Under the pieces are notes generated by a model. The model was not told where the DNA came from. It did not search any database and was given only the letters and a program-made list of their open reading frames with translations. This document shows positions 34,697 through 42,964 of a DNA stretch of 42,964 nt, piece after piece. Location: assembly GCA_027619375.1 (NCBI GenBank), contig JAQCFL010000005.1:1-42964 (forward strand), in the 5' to 3' direction. Source of the DNA: Verrucomicrobiota bacterium. GTDB lineage: Bacteria > Verrucomicrobiota > Verrucomicrobiia > Verrucomicrobiales > Akkermansiaceae. The translations under genes and the position numbers were made by a program. Position 1 is the first letter of the stretch. Each line of letters opens with the position of its first letter.

Positions 34697-37103
34697 TCAC
34701 TCCGAGAGGATCAAGGTCTTCGTCTGCCAGGGATCCGCCGAAACGGTCTGCCAAACTTCGGGGGTGAAGTCCAAATGCTTGGCATCCAATCCCAGCACCA
34801 CCACCTCACATTGCTTGCCCACCATCTCCTGGGTCACCGGGATGAAGTAGGTGAAGTTGCGATCAGTCCTCGACACCGGATACTCCCACGGGTTGGCCGC
34901 ATAGGAGGGAGCCCGTCCGGGCGCGCCGACCAGACGGCCATCCACCCGCAGCGCCACCCACGCACCTTCCCGACCATGTTCCCCGTTGCAGGCCACCGCC
35001 AAATAGCCATCTTGCGGAGCTTGCTTCAGCACAAAAGGCAGCGACCACGCCTTGCCCACTTCCGGAAAGGCCGCGAACATCCACGTCATCCGCCAAGCAC
35101 TGCGGTCGATCTCCTTGCCATCGGCCACCCCACGAATCTCAACAAGCTTGTCAGGCACCACGGTGCTCCGCACATAGCGCACCGCCTGCCCGGCGGGATC
35201 ACACTCGATGCGGATGTTCCGTTCCTCCTGCACCAGCTTGGCCGGCGACCAGGACTTGAGATCCACCGACACCTCGGCGCGGTGATCGGCGGTCACGGTC
35301 CCATGCTGTAATTCCCCCTCCCCCGGTGCCTCCAGCAGGAGATGATCGAGCGGCCGGGCCTCTCCCAGATCGATCCGCAGGCAACGGCTCTCCGGATCCC
35401 GCTCCCGCGTCCGCAGCAGATCATAAACCGTCTCCGCCTTCCCGTCGAAGAGGTATTCCGGGAGGATGCCGCGCTCCGCGATGATCGCTTGATTCACAAA
35501 CGCCTCGCGGGCCTTCCGCACCTGGGGAATCGCACTTGGACCGGACCGCTCAAGGGAGCGGAATTCCAGCGGCACATTGTCCGCCGCGAAGCAACTGCTC
35601 TCATACAGCGCCTCCGCATCACCCGGCACCGCACACACCGCCGGCACGCCGACCTTGCGATACCACGCTTCACGATCCGCCACGCCGGCAAACGAAACAT
35701 CCACCGTCTTCCCCGCCAGCAGTTCCGGCAGCGGCTGGCCATCGAGGGTCGCCCCGCTAAACGTCCTCCCGCCCGAGGCGAGCGAAACCTTCGCGGTGTC
35801 CCCCGCCCCGCCCAGGACCCGCAGCACAACATCCTTGCCGGGCACATCGCAGACCAATTCGTAATCGCAACCCGCCAGTCCCACTTCCCCGATCTCCCCG
35901 GTCTCGGCCAGCAAGAGACAACTGCGGAACGGCGGCACCTCCACCGCAACCTCCCCGCCCTGCGGAAAGGTGCCGAGGATCCGTTCCCCGGGATGAAAGC
36001 GCCGCACCTGCACCGCCCCCTCCGCCGCCAGCCCGATCGAGGCGTCCAGCTTCACCCGATAGGTGACCGGCTCCCAAGTCAGGTTGCGCAGGGTGATGAG
36101 CCGCGTCGTCTCGTTGCCCCGGGACACCGCGAGGGGCCCGTAGCGCTCTTCCTCCAACACCATGCCGTGCACCATGATGTCCCGGTAGCGGCGGTGCAGG
36201 TTGTAGATCCTCGCAAGCCTGGGGTACTCGTCGTCGCGCAGAAACCACGGATTGGCATAGATCTCCGGTGCGAGGATCAGGCTGCGATTAAAGGCCTGCA
36301 GGATCAGGTCGTCCTCCCAAAAATCCAGGCACGATGAAAGACAAACGCCGTGGTCCTCGGTCAGGCGCTTCAACTCCGGCACCAACCCGCGCGAAATGGC
36401 CTGCACCCGGTTGTGCTGACCCGTTGAGCCCCGGTTCGCCATGTGCACGTCGATATAGGTCTCCGCCCCACCCCACAGGAAGGTCGTCGCATGCGGCTCC
36501 GCCTTGCCCAGTTTCAACCGATGGTTCAGGAGGATCAGGTCCGGACTGTGTTTCCGGCACTCCGTCATCAGGCGGATGAAGGCATCCTGCTTCTCCGGCC
36601 GCAACTGACCACACACCGCGTCCATCTTGAAGAGCGCGAACTCGTAATCCCGGCAAAGCCCCACCAGCATGTCGATGCGGGCCTGCTCCTCGGCAGGGGT
36701 GTCGCCAAACCCGTCCGGTCCCAGCCAGATCCCGAGCCGGCAGCCAAAGCTCTTCGCATACTCATAGATCGGCCCGAACCCGCGCGGAAACTGCCCCTTG
36801 AACTTGTCGCTGTCCATGCTGCCGTAGTACCTCGGACCGTCGATGTTCCCGGCGTCAAAGGCATAGATGTCGAGCTTCATCCCATACTCGTCGTGCAACC
36901 ACTTGAAAAACTCCAGATTGGCGAGCGTCTGGGCCTCCGTGGAGCCCTCGTTGGTGTTGTTGATCCACGAAAAAATACTGCGCCTGCGACGGCGTCAACT
37001 CGGTTGCCCCGGGCACGACTTCGGGCTCCGCGGACGCAAATGGCGCGGACAGGAGAAAAACAAACACGGCGGACCGCCAGAAACTTGGTTGGTTGGCATT
37101 CAT
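34697..37103 (-). pseudogene. GH36/GH27-like TIM-barrel glycosidase, frameshifted
   Basis: The ATG at 37103 opens a secreted protein (MNANQPSFWRSAVFVFLLSA, then ...SQAQYFF) that goes out of frame near 36970. The other frame carries on with SWINNTNEGSTEAQTLANLE and then a 733-residue ORF to 34697. The switch lies in a T6 run (A6 at 36970-36975 on the + strand); five T's would restore QYFSWINNTNEG. The barrel reads DIYAFDAGNIDG, GCRLGIWLGPDGFG, FALFKMDAVCGQL (nucleophile-type KMD of clan GH-D) and a late GAETYIDVH. Residues from about 470 include an F5/8-type-like beta domain. It starts 3 bp after the GH78 stop. A sequencing error is possible. Confidence 0.7.
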
Positions 37104-37106
37104 CAG

Positions 37107-39923
37107 TTATTTGGTGATTGTGAAGTGGTAGCGGCCGCTGCCGAGACGTAGGCGGTGGCTCGATGCTCCGGGCGCGAGCACCTCGATGGCTCCTCCCGCC
37201 ACGACCGGATTGCCACCCTCGGCCAGGACATCCCCCGGACTTGCCGGCAGCTCCACCAACGCGGTGGAATCAGGCGGGATGACGATCTCGAAGCGCTTCT
37301 CCCCCTCCGTGGCGGTCCAATTCGACTCGATCAACCCGCGGATCGAACGGTGCGAACAAGTCACCTGCTCCAACCCCTCGACCACCTGGGGGCGAATCAC
37401 GAGACGATCGAAACCCACCGCGTCCTCGGCCGGTTGGATCCCGCCGAGCCACTGAAAAAACCACTCCGAGACCGAGCCGAACATCGGGTGGTTGTTGGAA
37501 TAGGTTCCGTCGCTGCCAGCCCAGTGTTCCCAGAGGGTGGTGGCATCGTTCTCAAGCATCCAACCCCAGGAGGGAAAGGTCTTCCGATCCGCCAGGGCAT
37601 AGGCGAGATCACTGCGTCCACCCCGCGAGAGTTCGTCCAGCATCATGCGGGTGCCGAAAATTCCGGTGGTAAGCGCCGGTCCATCCTGTCCCGCAAGACT
37701 CTCCACGAGGCACCCGAACACCTTTGGCCGGACCTCCCTCGGGGCGGCCCCGAAACCGAGCGCGAACGCCTGATCGGACTGCATGCCCGGACCGACCTTC
37801 CCGGTGGCGGGATCGAGAAAGGCCTTCGCCCACGCCGCCGCCGACTCCTCGGCCATCTCCCGACAACGCACCGCGTCCTCGTCTCGACCGATCAACGCCG
37901 CCAAGCGCCCCACCCGCCGCGCCGCATCGATGAACATCGGCGTGGTGAGGACCGGCCCGCCGGATTTTGTGAGCGCTTCATGGTCCGAAAGCCCGTCCGT
38001 GACCAAACCGTCCTTGCGGCGGACCGCCTCGGTTCCCAACCAGCGGATCGCCACCGGCACCTGCTCCCCGAGCAAACGACGATCGCCGTAGTGGATATGG
38101 AGTTGCTCCAGCAGAATCGGATGCACCATGGCCCAACCCACCCCACAGTAATCGATCCCCACGAACGGCGCGGTGTCGGTGAGACGGCCATCCGGACGGG
38201 CCGCGTCGGCCCAATCGCGGACCGTCTTCGCATAGAATCCCGCCATATCAAAATTCATCAGGTAGGCCGCGCTGGTCGCCGCAATGTCCCCGCCATAGCC
38301 GAATCGCTCCCGGTGCGGACAGTCCGACTGCACACTCACCACATTGGCGAGAAAGGTGCGGCGGCACATCTCCTGAATCCGGTTGAGCCGTTCGTTGGAG
38401 CAGGAAAATGTTCCCACCGTCGCCAGGTCGCTGTGCATCGGAATGCCCCGGCAGGCACCGATGGAAGGAGCCCCGGGAAGCCCCACCACCTCCATGTAAC
38501 GGAAGGCGTGAAAGGTCAGCTCCGGGCGATAACGCTCTGCGCCACCCCCCGCCGCGATAAAGACATCCCCCTGCCAGGCAATGGCCGGGGCCCCGGGACC
38601 GCCCACCGACACTTCCGTGCCATCCGGCCCCTTCTTCGTCCGCTTGATCTGTCCACACACGCTCGTCAGCGGATTAAGCGTCCCATCCGCATTCAGGAGT
38701 TCGCCGTAGCGAAACGTGATCCTTGTCCCGGCGGGAACATCCAACTCGATCTCCGGAACACCCGTGAAATTCTGCCCGAAGTCCACGATGTGCACCCCGG
38801 GGCTCGGCGTGGTCACCGCCACTGCGGGAATCGGCTCACCGGCACGCACCGGAGGCATCGCCAGGGCCTGCAACGGCTCAAGCGAATCGTCCCTCACCCG
38901 TGCCGCACCCCACCCCGCGTCCTCAAATCCGGCCCGGTCCCACCCCGACACGGCCTTCCGCGCATCGCGCACCTCCCCGAGATAAATGCTGTTGGATAGG
39001 GTCGCTCCGCTGCCGACCTTCCATCCGGGGCCCGTGACGACCGTGGTGCTGGTCCCGTCCGCATGCTCCGCGACAAGACAGGCGATCACCCTCGGCCGCC
39101 CCGTCACCATGCTGCTCCGAATGTTGAGGTGGCCCCACATCCGCAGCGGCAGCGGATTGTACCATCCGTTCCCCAGCGTCAGCCCGAGACAATTGGCTCC
39201 ACTGACTAGTTTGTCGGTCACATCGAAGGTGCTGAAGAGAATCCGCTTGTCAAAGGCCGTCCATGGCGGCCCGAGCGGCTCATCGCCGATCCGCCGCCCA
39301 TTCAGGCTGGGCAGGCACGCCCCCAGCCCGACCACGTGGAGACGGGCCCGGACCACCGGCTTGCCCAACAAAAATTCCCGCCGCAGCAGCGGTGCCGGAT
39401 CAGGCTTGTAGAGATCCTCCTCCTTCTCCGGATTGTTTCGCCCATCATCGATCCAACGCGCTCCCCGCCACCCCGACGGGTCACTCGGTGCCGGCCCCCA
39501 ATCCGCAGCCTCACTCCATTCCGTTGGCTCCCCGCCACCCGTCCAACACCGCACTTTCCAATGGCAGCGCTGCCCCGCTCCTGGCAAACGACCCGCATAG
39601 CGGACAAGGGGCGTCCGTTCGGTCGGGACCTTCCCCGAATCCCAAAGATCCCCCCGCCCTTCCAACAGCAGTTCGGCACTGCTGGCCGCGAGAATCTGCC
39701 AGGCCGCCTGCCGCAGCCCCCGCTCTTCCGACTCGATCCGCCACGAAAGAGACGGCGCCTGCTCCACCGCCAGCGGATCGATCATTCCATCAGCCCGCAG
39801 ATCCACCGGCACCGCCCCGGAAGACTGTAGCGTCAACCCGGCCAGCAAACCCAATACAACGCGCCCTCGACCACGCCTCGCCCACGACGCTGCCGCAATC
39901 ACCTCCAACAGGATCCCCCTCAT
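37107..39923 (-). CDS. GH78 alpha-L-rhamnosidase
   Basis: A 938-residue secreted enzyme, started at MRGILLEVI because this ATG overlaps the previous stop (ATGA at 39920-39923). N-terminal beta domains include SLSWRIESEERGLRQAAWQI and RGARWID. The family signature is SDCPHRERFGYGGD, with the general acid Glu of the catalytic (alpha/alpha)6 barrel; further barrel motifs are ATTLWEHWAG and NHPMFGSVSEWFFQWLGGIQ. It releases alpha-L-rhamnose from rhamnogalacturonan-like or other rhamnosides. It sits between the cytochrome/propeller gene and the GH36-like gene in one operon. All key residues are present. Confidence 0.92.
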   Translation of the reverse strand: MRGILLEVIAAASWARRGRGRVVLGLLAGLTLQSSGAVPVDLRADGMIDPLAVEQAPSLSWRIESEERGLRQAAWQILAASSAELLLEGRGDLWDSGKVPTERTPLVRYAGRLPGAGQRCHWKVRCWTGGGEPTEWSEAADWGPAPSDPSGWRGARWIDDGRNNPEKEEDLYKPDPAPLLRREFLLGKPVVRARLHVVGLGACLPSLNGRRIGDEPLGPPWTAFDKRILFSTFDVTDKLVSGANCLGLTLGNGWYNPLPLRMWGHLNIRSSMVTGRPRVIACLVAEHADGTSTTVVTGPGWKVGSGATLSNSIYLGEVRDARKAVSGWDRAGFEDAGWGAARVRDDSLEPLQALAMPPVRAGEPIPAVAVTTPSPGVHIVDFGQNFTGVPEIELDVPAGTRITFRYGELLNADGTLNPLTSVCGQIKRTKKGPDGTEVSVGGPGAPAIAWQGDVFIAAGGGAERYRPELTFHAFRYMEVVGLPGAPSIGACRGIPMHSDLATVGTFSCSNERLNRIQEMCRRTFLANVVSVQSDCPHRERFGYGGDIAATSAAYLMNFDMAGFYAKTVRDWADAARPDGRLTDTAPFVGIDYCGVGWAMVHPILLEQLHIHYGDRRLLGEQVPVAIRWLGTEAVRRKDGLVTDGLSDHEALTKSGGPVLTTPMFIDAARRVGRLAALIGRDEDAVRCREMAEESAAAWAKAFLDPATGKVGPGMQSDQAFALGFGAAPREVRPKVFGCLVESLAGQDGPALTTGIFGTRMMLDELSRGGRSDLAYALADRKTFPSWGWMLENDATTLWEHWAGSDGTYSNNHPMFGSVSEWFFQWLGGIQPAEDAVGFDRLVIRPQVVEGLEQVTCSHRSIRGLIESNWTATEGEKRFEIVIPPDSTALVELPASPGDVLAEGGNPVVAGGAIEVLAPGASSHRLRLGSGRYHFTITK

Positions 39924-42598
39924 GGAATCGCCCGCAAGGTGTAGTAGGCTTCCAGAGACTTCCAAGCCGGCCCCTCGCCGAAGAGAGCGCCGGTTTCCGG
40001 AATGCTAATGTCGTAAATCCGGTCCAGCCACTTGTCCCCCTCGCCGAATCCACCGAGATCGATCCCGACGGCGGTTCGGTCAGCCGACAGGGCCACCTTC
40101 GCCACCTCCTCCTCGCGACGATCATGCTCCGGCGAGCCATACTTGCTGGTGTTGGTGTAGAACCACGACGTCACGGAAAAGGCCTTCGCAAGATCGGCTT
40201 CCGTCACCCCCTTCGCGACCGGCGTGGTGAGGTGAATGGTGAAACCCTTCTTCGCCGCCGTCACCTTCAGGATGTCCGCCGCCACCGTCTTGCCGTCCCA
40301 CACGATTTGCTGCAGGGCATCCTGCCTCCCACCGGTGGAATTCCAGCCGCGGCCGGTCTGCCCGACGAGGAGGCTTCCATCCGGGAGAAAGCAGGGCCGC
40401 ATCACCCCGGACGACAGCCCCCGCCCAAAGGCAATCACACACCCCTCGTCCGAGCCATCCACCTTCTCCGTCACCACTCGCAGGAGGGTCGAGAGGGTCT
40501 GGTCGCCGATGAACATCTGCCCCTTGTAGGCGCCAAATTTCCCGCCGGTCACATCCCAGGCCGGATTGCCCGGCGAGTTGGCCAGCTTCCCATGCGGCAG
40601 CCACACCGCCCCTTTCCGGATCTTGTCCGCCCAATGCTCGAACTTCAGTTCTTCTGAATCGGGATTCATGCCCGGAAGACTCACCAGACCGGAAATGTGT
40701 CCGTAAAACTTGCCCTGCTCGAGCGGCACAACCTTGGATGAACCGACATATTCACCCTGGTTCTCCGCATACCAGAGCCGACCCTCAGGATCAGCGGCCA
40801 GTCCGGCCGGACTGCGCAAACCCATCGCAAACGGCTCGAACTTGCCTTCCGGCGTCACCCGGCAGGCCCAGCCGCGATACCCGCCCATCGATCCCATGAA
40901 GGGACCTCCCGCCCGCCACGAGGCCCGGGCGTTGCCGCTGTGGGCCAGGTTCAGGTTGAAGTAGTAGTTCCCCGCCTCATCCCGCACCGGACCGTGGGTG
41001 TACTCGTGGTAGTTCGCCTGGAATCCGTAATCATCACACACCGTGTCGAAGATGTCGGCCCGCCCATCCCCATCGCTGTCAATGATCCGGGTCAACTCGG
41101 GCTTCTGCGCCACCACAATGCGATCTCCCTTGTCATCCTCGATCCAGACTCCCAGACATTCGAAGGTCCCCTCCGCAAAGAGGGACCACTTGCCGTCGCG
41201 GATCCGCCACACGCCCGCCGTGCGCGTCGCCACCACCACGGTGCCGTCCTTTGCCACCATGATCCCGGTGGGCTCGAAGAGCTGCCCACGTCCGTAGAGA
41301 TCCACGGGGGGCTTCCACGTCAGGGACGAATAGCCGGCCGGCAGCTCCAGGGGCTTCCTGCCAGGCTCGGTGGGTGCGATGACCAGCGGCTGCGGCGCCC
41401 AATTCTCTTCGCGCTCCACCTTCGGCCGCGCCACCAGGCCCCCGGCAAGTTTCGCCTGCAGGCGATAGCGTTTCAACTGCGGGGCCGGAGCGAGACTCCA
41501 CACCCCGTCACGGAGTTCCCCCCCCTCGACCTGCACCTCTCCCAGTCCAATCCCGCGCAGCTTGAAACGTTGCGCCTCCGCCACCTTGCCCTCCAGCACG
41601 ATCTCGATCCGGCCATCGTCGCTCAGGCTCACCGTCTCCGAGAAGAAATTCTTCCCGACCCGGAACCGGAAGCTCGGCTCCCCGGTCTTGGCGTCCAGGC
41701 GGTCACCGAGAAACTCCGCGTCAACGGCGGCAAGCTGGTCCATGAAATCCGTGTCACTCCACAGGTATTTCTCGATGGCCGCCTCGTCCCCCTCGTCCGG
41801 CTCCTTGAACTCGAAATCAACCGCCTCGCCACCCGTGGTGAGTGGCGCGAGGACCGCTTCCTTGTCGAGAAAGACACTCGCCCCCTGCCCGAGATCCGAG
41901 GCCTTGCCGCCGCGCCCGTTCCGCTCCTCCTTCAGGTTCAGAAAGCCGCCGCTCCAGATCCTCCGCACCGATAGCAGGCGGGGATCGAAACCATAGCTCA
42001 TCCCGTTCGGGAGTCCCACATAGAGCGCCCGCCCACTCATCCCCGTCAACCGCGCCCGGAACACCCGCGCCCGCGTCGTCACCGGAATCTCCCCCGGAAT
42101 CTCCAGCAGCGTCTTCGCCACCACCTCTTTCGGTTTCGGCAGCATCACGGTCGCCGGCCCCGCCTTGTCCGCGTCCGCCATGGTCCGCACATAGTGCCAG
42201 ATCGACTCCAGGTCCGCATCAGGGATCACCTCCGGCGTGAACATCGGCATGATCGCCGGATAGGCGGTTCCCTTGGTCTCGCCGCTCTCCGCCACCGCAA
42301 GCTCATCCCACGACTTCCGCACCGAATTCAGAAAGTAGGCCTTGTCCGCCTTCACCATCCTCTTCTTCCCGCTGGCCGCCTCGACCGTCTCCACCTCCCG
42401 CGGCTCGGTCAGGAACAATCCAAACAGATTTGGTCCGGTCTTCAGCGAAGCGTCGTCCTTGGCGGTGGAGTGGCACACAATGCACCCCATCGACTCGAAC
42501 ACCTCCTGGCCCTTCGCTACCGCGTCGAATTCTTCTTGGGCCGCCAGGCTTCCGGCGACGAGGCTCAAGGTGAGGGTCAGTGCTTCTTTGGTTCTCAT
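39920..42598 (-). CDS. Cytochrome c / beta-propeller protein
   Basis: An 892-residue protein with a signal peptide (ending LAAQ). A cytochrome c domain occupies residues 25-140, with haem motif CIVCH (39-43) and a likely axial Met in AIMPMF. A middle beta-rich domain (about 165-400) resembles a LamG-like/DUF6797-type module. A six-bladed propeller follows: GRGQLFEPTGIMVAKDGTVV, RIIDSDGDGRADIFDTVCDD, AMGLRSPAGLAADPEGRLWY and GQMFIGDQTLSTLLRV, as in glucose/sorbosone dehydrogenase-like proteins. It is commonly found next to polysaccharide-degrading genes in Verrucomicrobia. A sugar or other substrate dehydrogenase role is plausible but unproven. Its stop overlaps the rhamnosidase start. Confidence 0.82.
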   Translation of the reverse strand: MRTKEALTLTLSLVAGSLAAQEEFDAVAKGQEVFESMGCIVCHSTAKDDASLKTGPNLFGLFLTEPREVETVEAASGKKRMVKADKAYFLNSVRKSWDELAVAESGETKGTAYPAIMPMFTPEVIPDADLESIWHYVRTMADADKAGPATVMLPKPKEVVAKTLLEIPGEIPVTTRARVFRARLTGMSGRALYVGLPNGMSYGFDPRLLSVRRIWSGGFLNLKEERNGRGGKASDLGQGASVFLDKEAVLAPLTTGGEAVDFEFKEPDEGDEAAIEKYLWSDTDFMDQLAAVDAEFLGDRLDAKTGEPSFRFRVGKNFFSETVSLSDDGRIEIVLEGKVAEAQRFKLRGIGLGEVQVEGGELRDGVWSLAPAPQLKRYRLQAKLAGGLVARPKVEREENWAPQPLVIAPTEPGRKPLELPAGYSSLTWKPPVDLYGRGQLFEPTGIMVAKDGTVVVATRTAGVWRIRDGKWSLFAEGTFECLGVWIEDDKGDRIVVAQKPELTRIIDSDGDGRADIFDTVCDDYGFQANYHEYTHGPVRDEAGNYYFNLNLAHSGNARASWRAGGPFMGSMGGYRGWACRVTPEGKFEPFAMGLRSPAGLAADPEGRLWYAENQGEYVGSSKVVPLEQGKFYGHISGLVSLPGMNPDSEELKFEHWADKIRKGAVWLPHGKLANSPGNPAWDVTGGKFGAYKGQMFIGDQTLSTLLRVVTEKVDGSDEGCVIAFGRGLSSGVMRPCFLPDGSLLVGQTGRGWNSTGGRQDALQQIVWDGKTVAADILKVTAAKKGFTIHLTTPVAKGVTEADLAKAFSVTSWFYTNTSKYGSPEHDRREEEVAKVALSADRTAVGIDLGGFGEGDKWLDRIYDISIPETGALFGEGPAWKSLEAYYTLRAIP

Positions 42599-42634
42599 GA
42601 GTGCTTGTCTGGTTCTATGCTTCTTCGATTGAAA

Positions 42635-42964
42635 TCATTCAGGCCGGGGCCCCTGCGGTCGCAGGCGCAGGATCACCTTCGTCCCCACGGCTGGCAGGCC
42701 GGTGGAATTCAACTCCCACATCAAGGCTCCGTTCTCCTGCCCATAGAGCCCCGGAAGGCAGAGCAGTTCGTCACCAAAGGTCGAAAGGGTGATCACATCA
42801 CCACTCTGATCCGCCAGATACCGACGCGGTCCGGAATCCTCCCCGACGAGATGCGAGCCGGCAAAAAGGAAGGTGTTCGTCGGAAATTTCCCCGCCTCCT
42901 CCGCGTCCCCCTCGACTCCGCCCCCCTCCGCCCGCCCGAGAAACTCGCTGATGGGATGCTCCCC
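42635..42964 (-). CDS. YdjY-like domain protein, cut by the window end
   Basis: The last 109 codons of a gene running leftwards into the window. The sequence reads GEHPISEFLGRAEGGG, KFPTNTFLFAGSHLV, RRYLADQSGDVITLSTFGDE, LLCLPGLYGQENGALMWELN and PAVGTKVILRLRPQG before the TGA. This pattern (FxFxGSxxV, YLAD.SGDVI.L..F.DELL..PG) is that of YdjY-type proteins seen in PVC genomes. The start is outside the window. It lies 36 bp upstream of the cytochrome/propeller gene and is the first visible gene of the operon. Function unknown. Confidence 0.6.
   Translation of the reverse strand, partial: GEHPISEFLGRAEGGGVEGDAEEAGKFPTNTFLFAGSHLVGEDSGPRRYLADQSGDVITLSTFGDELLCLPGLYGQENGALMWELNSTGLPAVGTKVILRLRPQGPRPE

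Noticed and set aside
36855-37103. 82-residue stand-alone secreted protein
   Set aside because: After about 45 residues it loses protein character, and the other frame continues the glycosidase; it is the 5' part of the frameshifted gene.

Overview
The window is GC-rich and its gene content points to a member of the PVC group, most likely Verrucomicrobiota. The evidence is three gene pairs of the planctomycete/verrucomicrobial type (DUF1549/DUF1553 + DUF1501 twice, DUF1592/DUF1588 + DUF1552 once), a cytochrome c/beta-propeller protein, sialate O-acetylesterases and an alpha-L-rhamnosidase. No tRNA, rRNA or CRISPR array was seen.

Layout. 1-3433 is a sparse region: a 26-bp tandem duplication, a zinc-ribbon membrane protein, a lipoprotein, a strongly structured non-coding stretch (1404-1675), a possible sigma-like HTH protein, and about 1 kb of weak ORFs carrying phased perfect palindromes. 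3434-5058 is an intact IS1182-like insertion sequence sitting in the loop of an older large inverted repeat; a scrap of an alpha-glucan phosphorylase gene follows. 5303-7225 (-) is a two-domain glycosyltransferase with a lipoprotein-like tail. 7375-11354 (+) is the first DUF1549/DUF1553 + DUF1501 pair. 11554-12480 is a histone-deacetylase-family amidohydrolase. 12639-15334 (-) holds two tandem sialate O-acetylesterase genes, the second with an internal deletion. 15404-15517 is a 114-bp MITE with perfect terminal repeats and a 10-bp target duplication. 15638-20469 (+) is the second, cytochrome-bearing, DUF1549/1553 + DUF1501 pair.

20823-29119 (+) is a type I restriction-modification operon, hsdM - yhcG(DUF1016) - hsdS - GIY-YIG/DUF4357 - hsdR, with every junction a 4-base start/stop overlap. 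hsdM carries an in-frame amber stop at codon 44. The yhcG gene carries, in its linker, an uninterrupted in-frame array of seven dyad-symmetric units of about 27 bp. Stem sequences change while symmetry is kept, and the 9-nt loop RCMRSCTGY recurs in alternate units. I regard this as the most unusual signal in the window.

29195-32803 (-) is a DUF1592/1588 + DUF1552 operon. 33108-42964 (-) is a tightly packed carbohydrate operon: a YdjY-like protein (cut by the window end), a cytochrome c/beta-propeller protein, a GH78 alpha-L-rhamnosidase, a GH36-like TIM-barrel glycosidase broken by a 1-nt shift in a T6 run, and an alpha/beta hydrolase. Together the PSCyt/DUF pairs, esterases and rhamnosidase suggest breakdown of acetylated, rhamnose-containing polysaccharides. 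Several genes (hsdM, second esterase, GH36-like, phosphorylase scrap) look damaged, so the region appears to be in flux.
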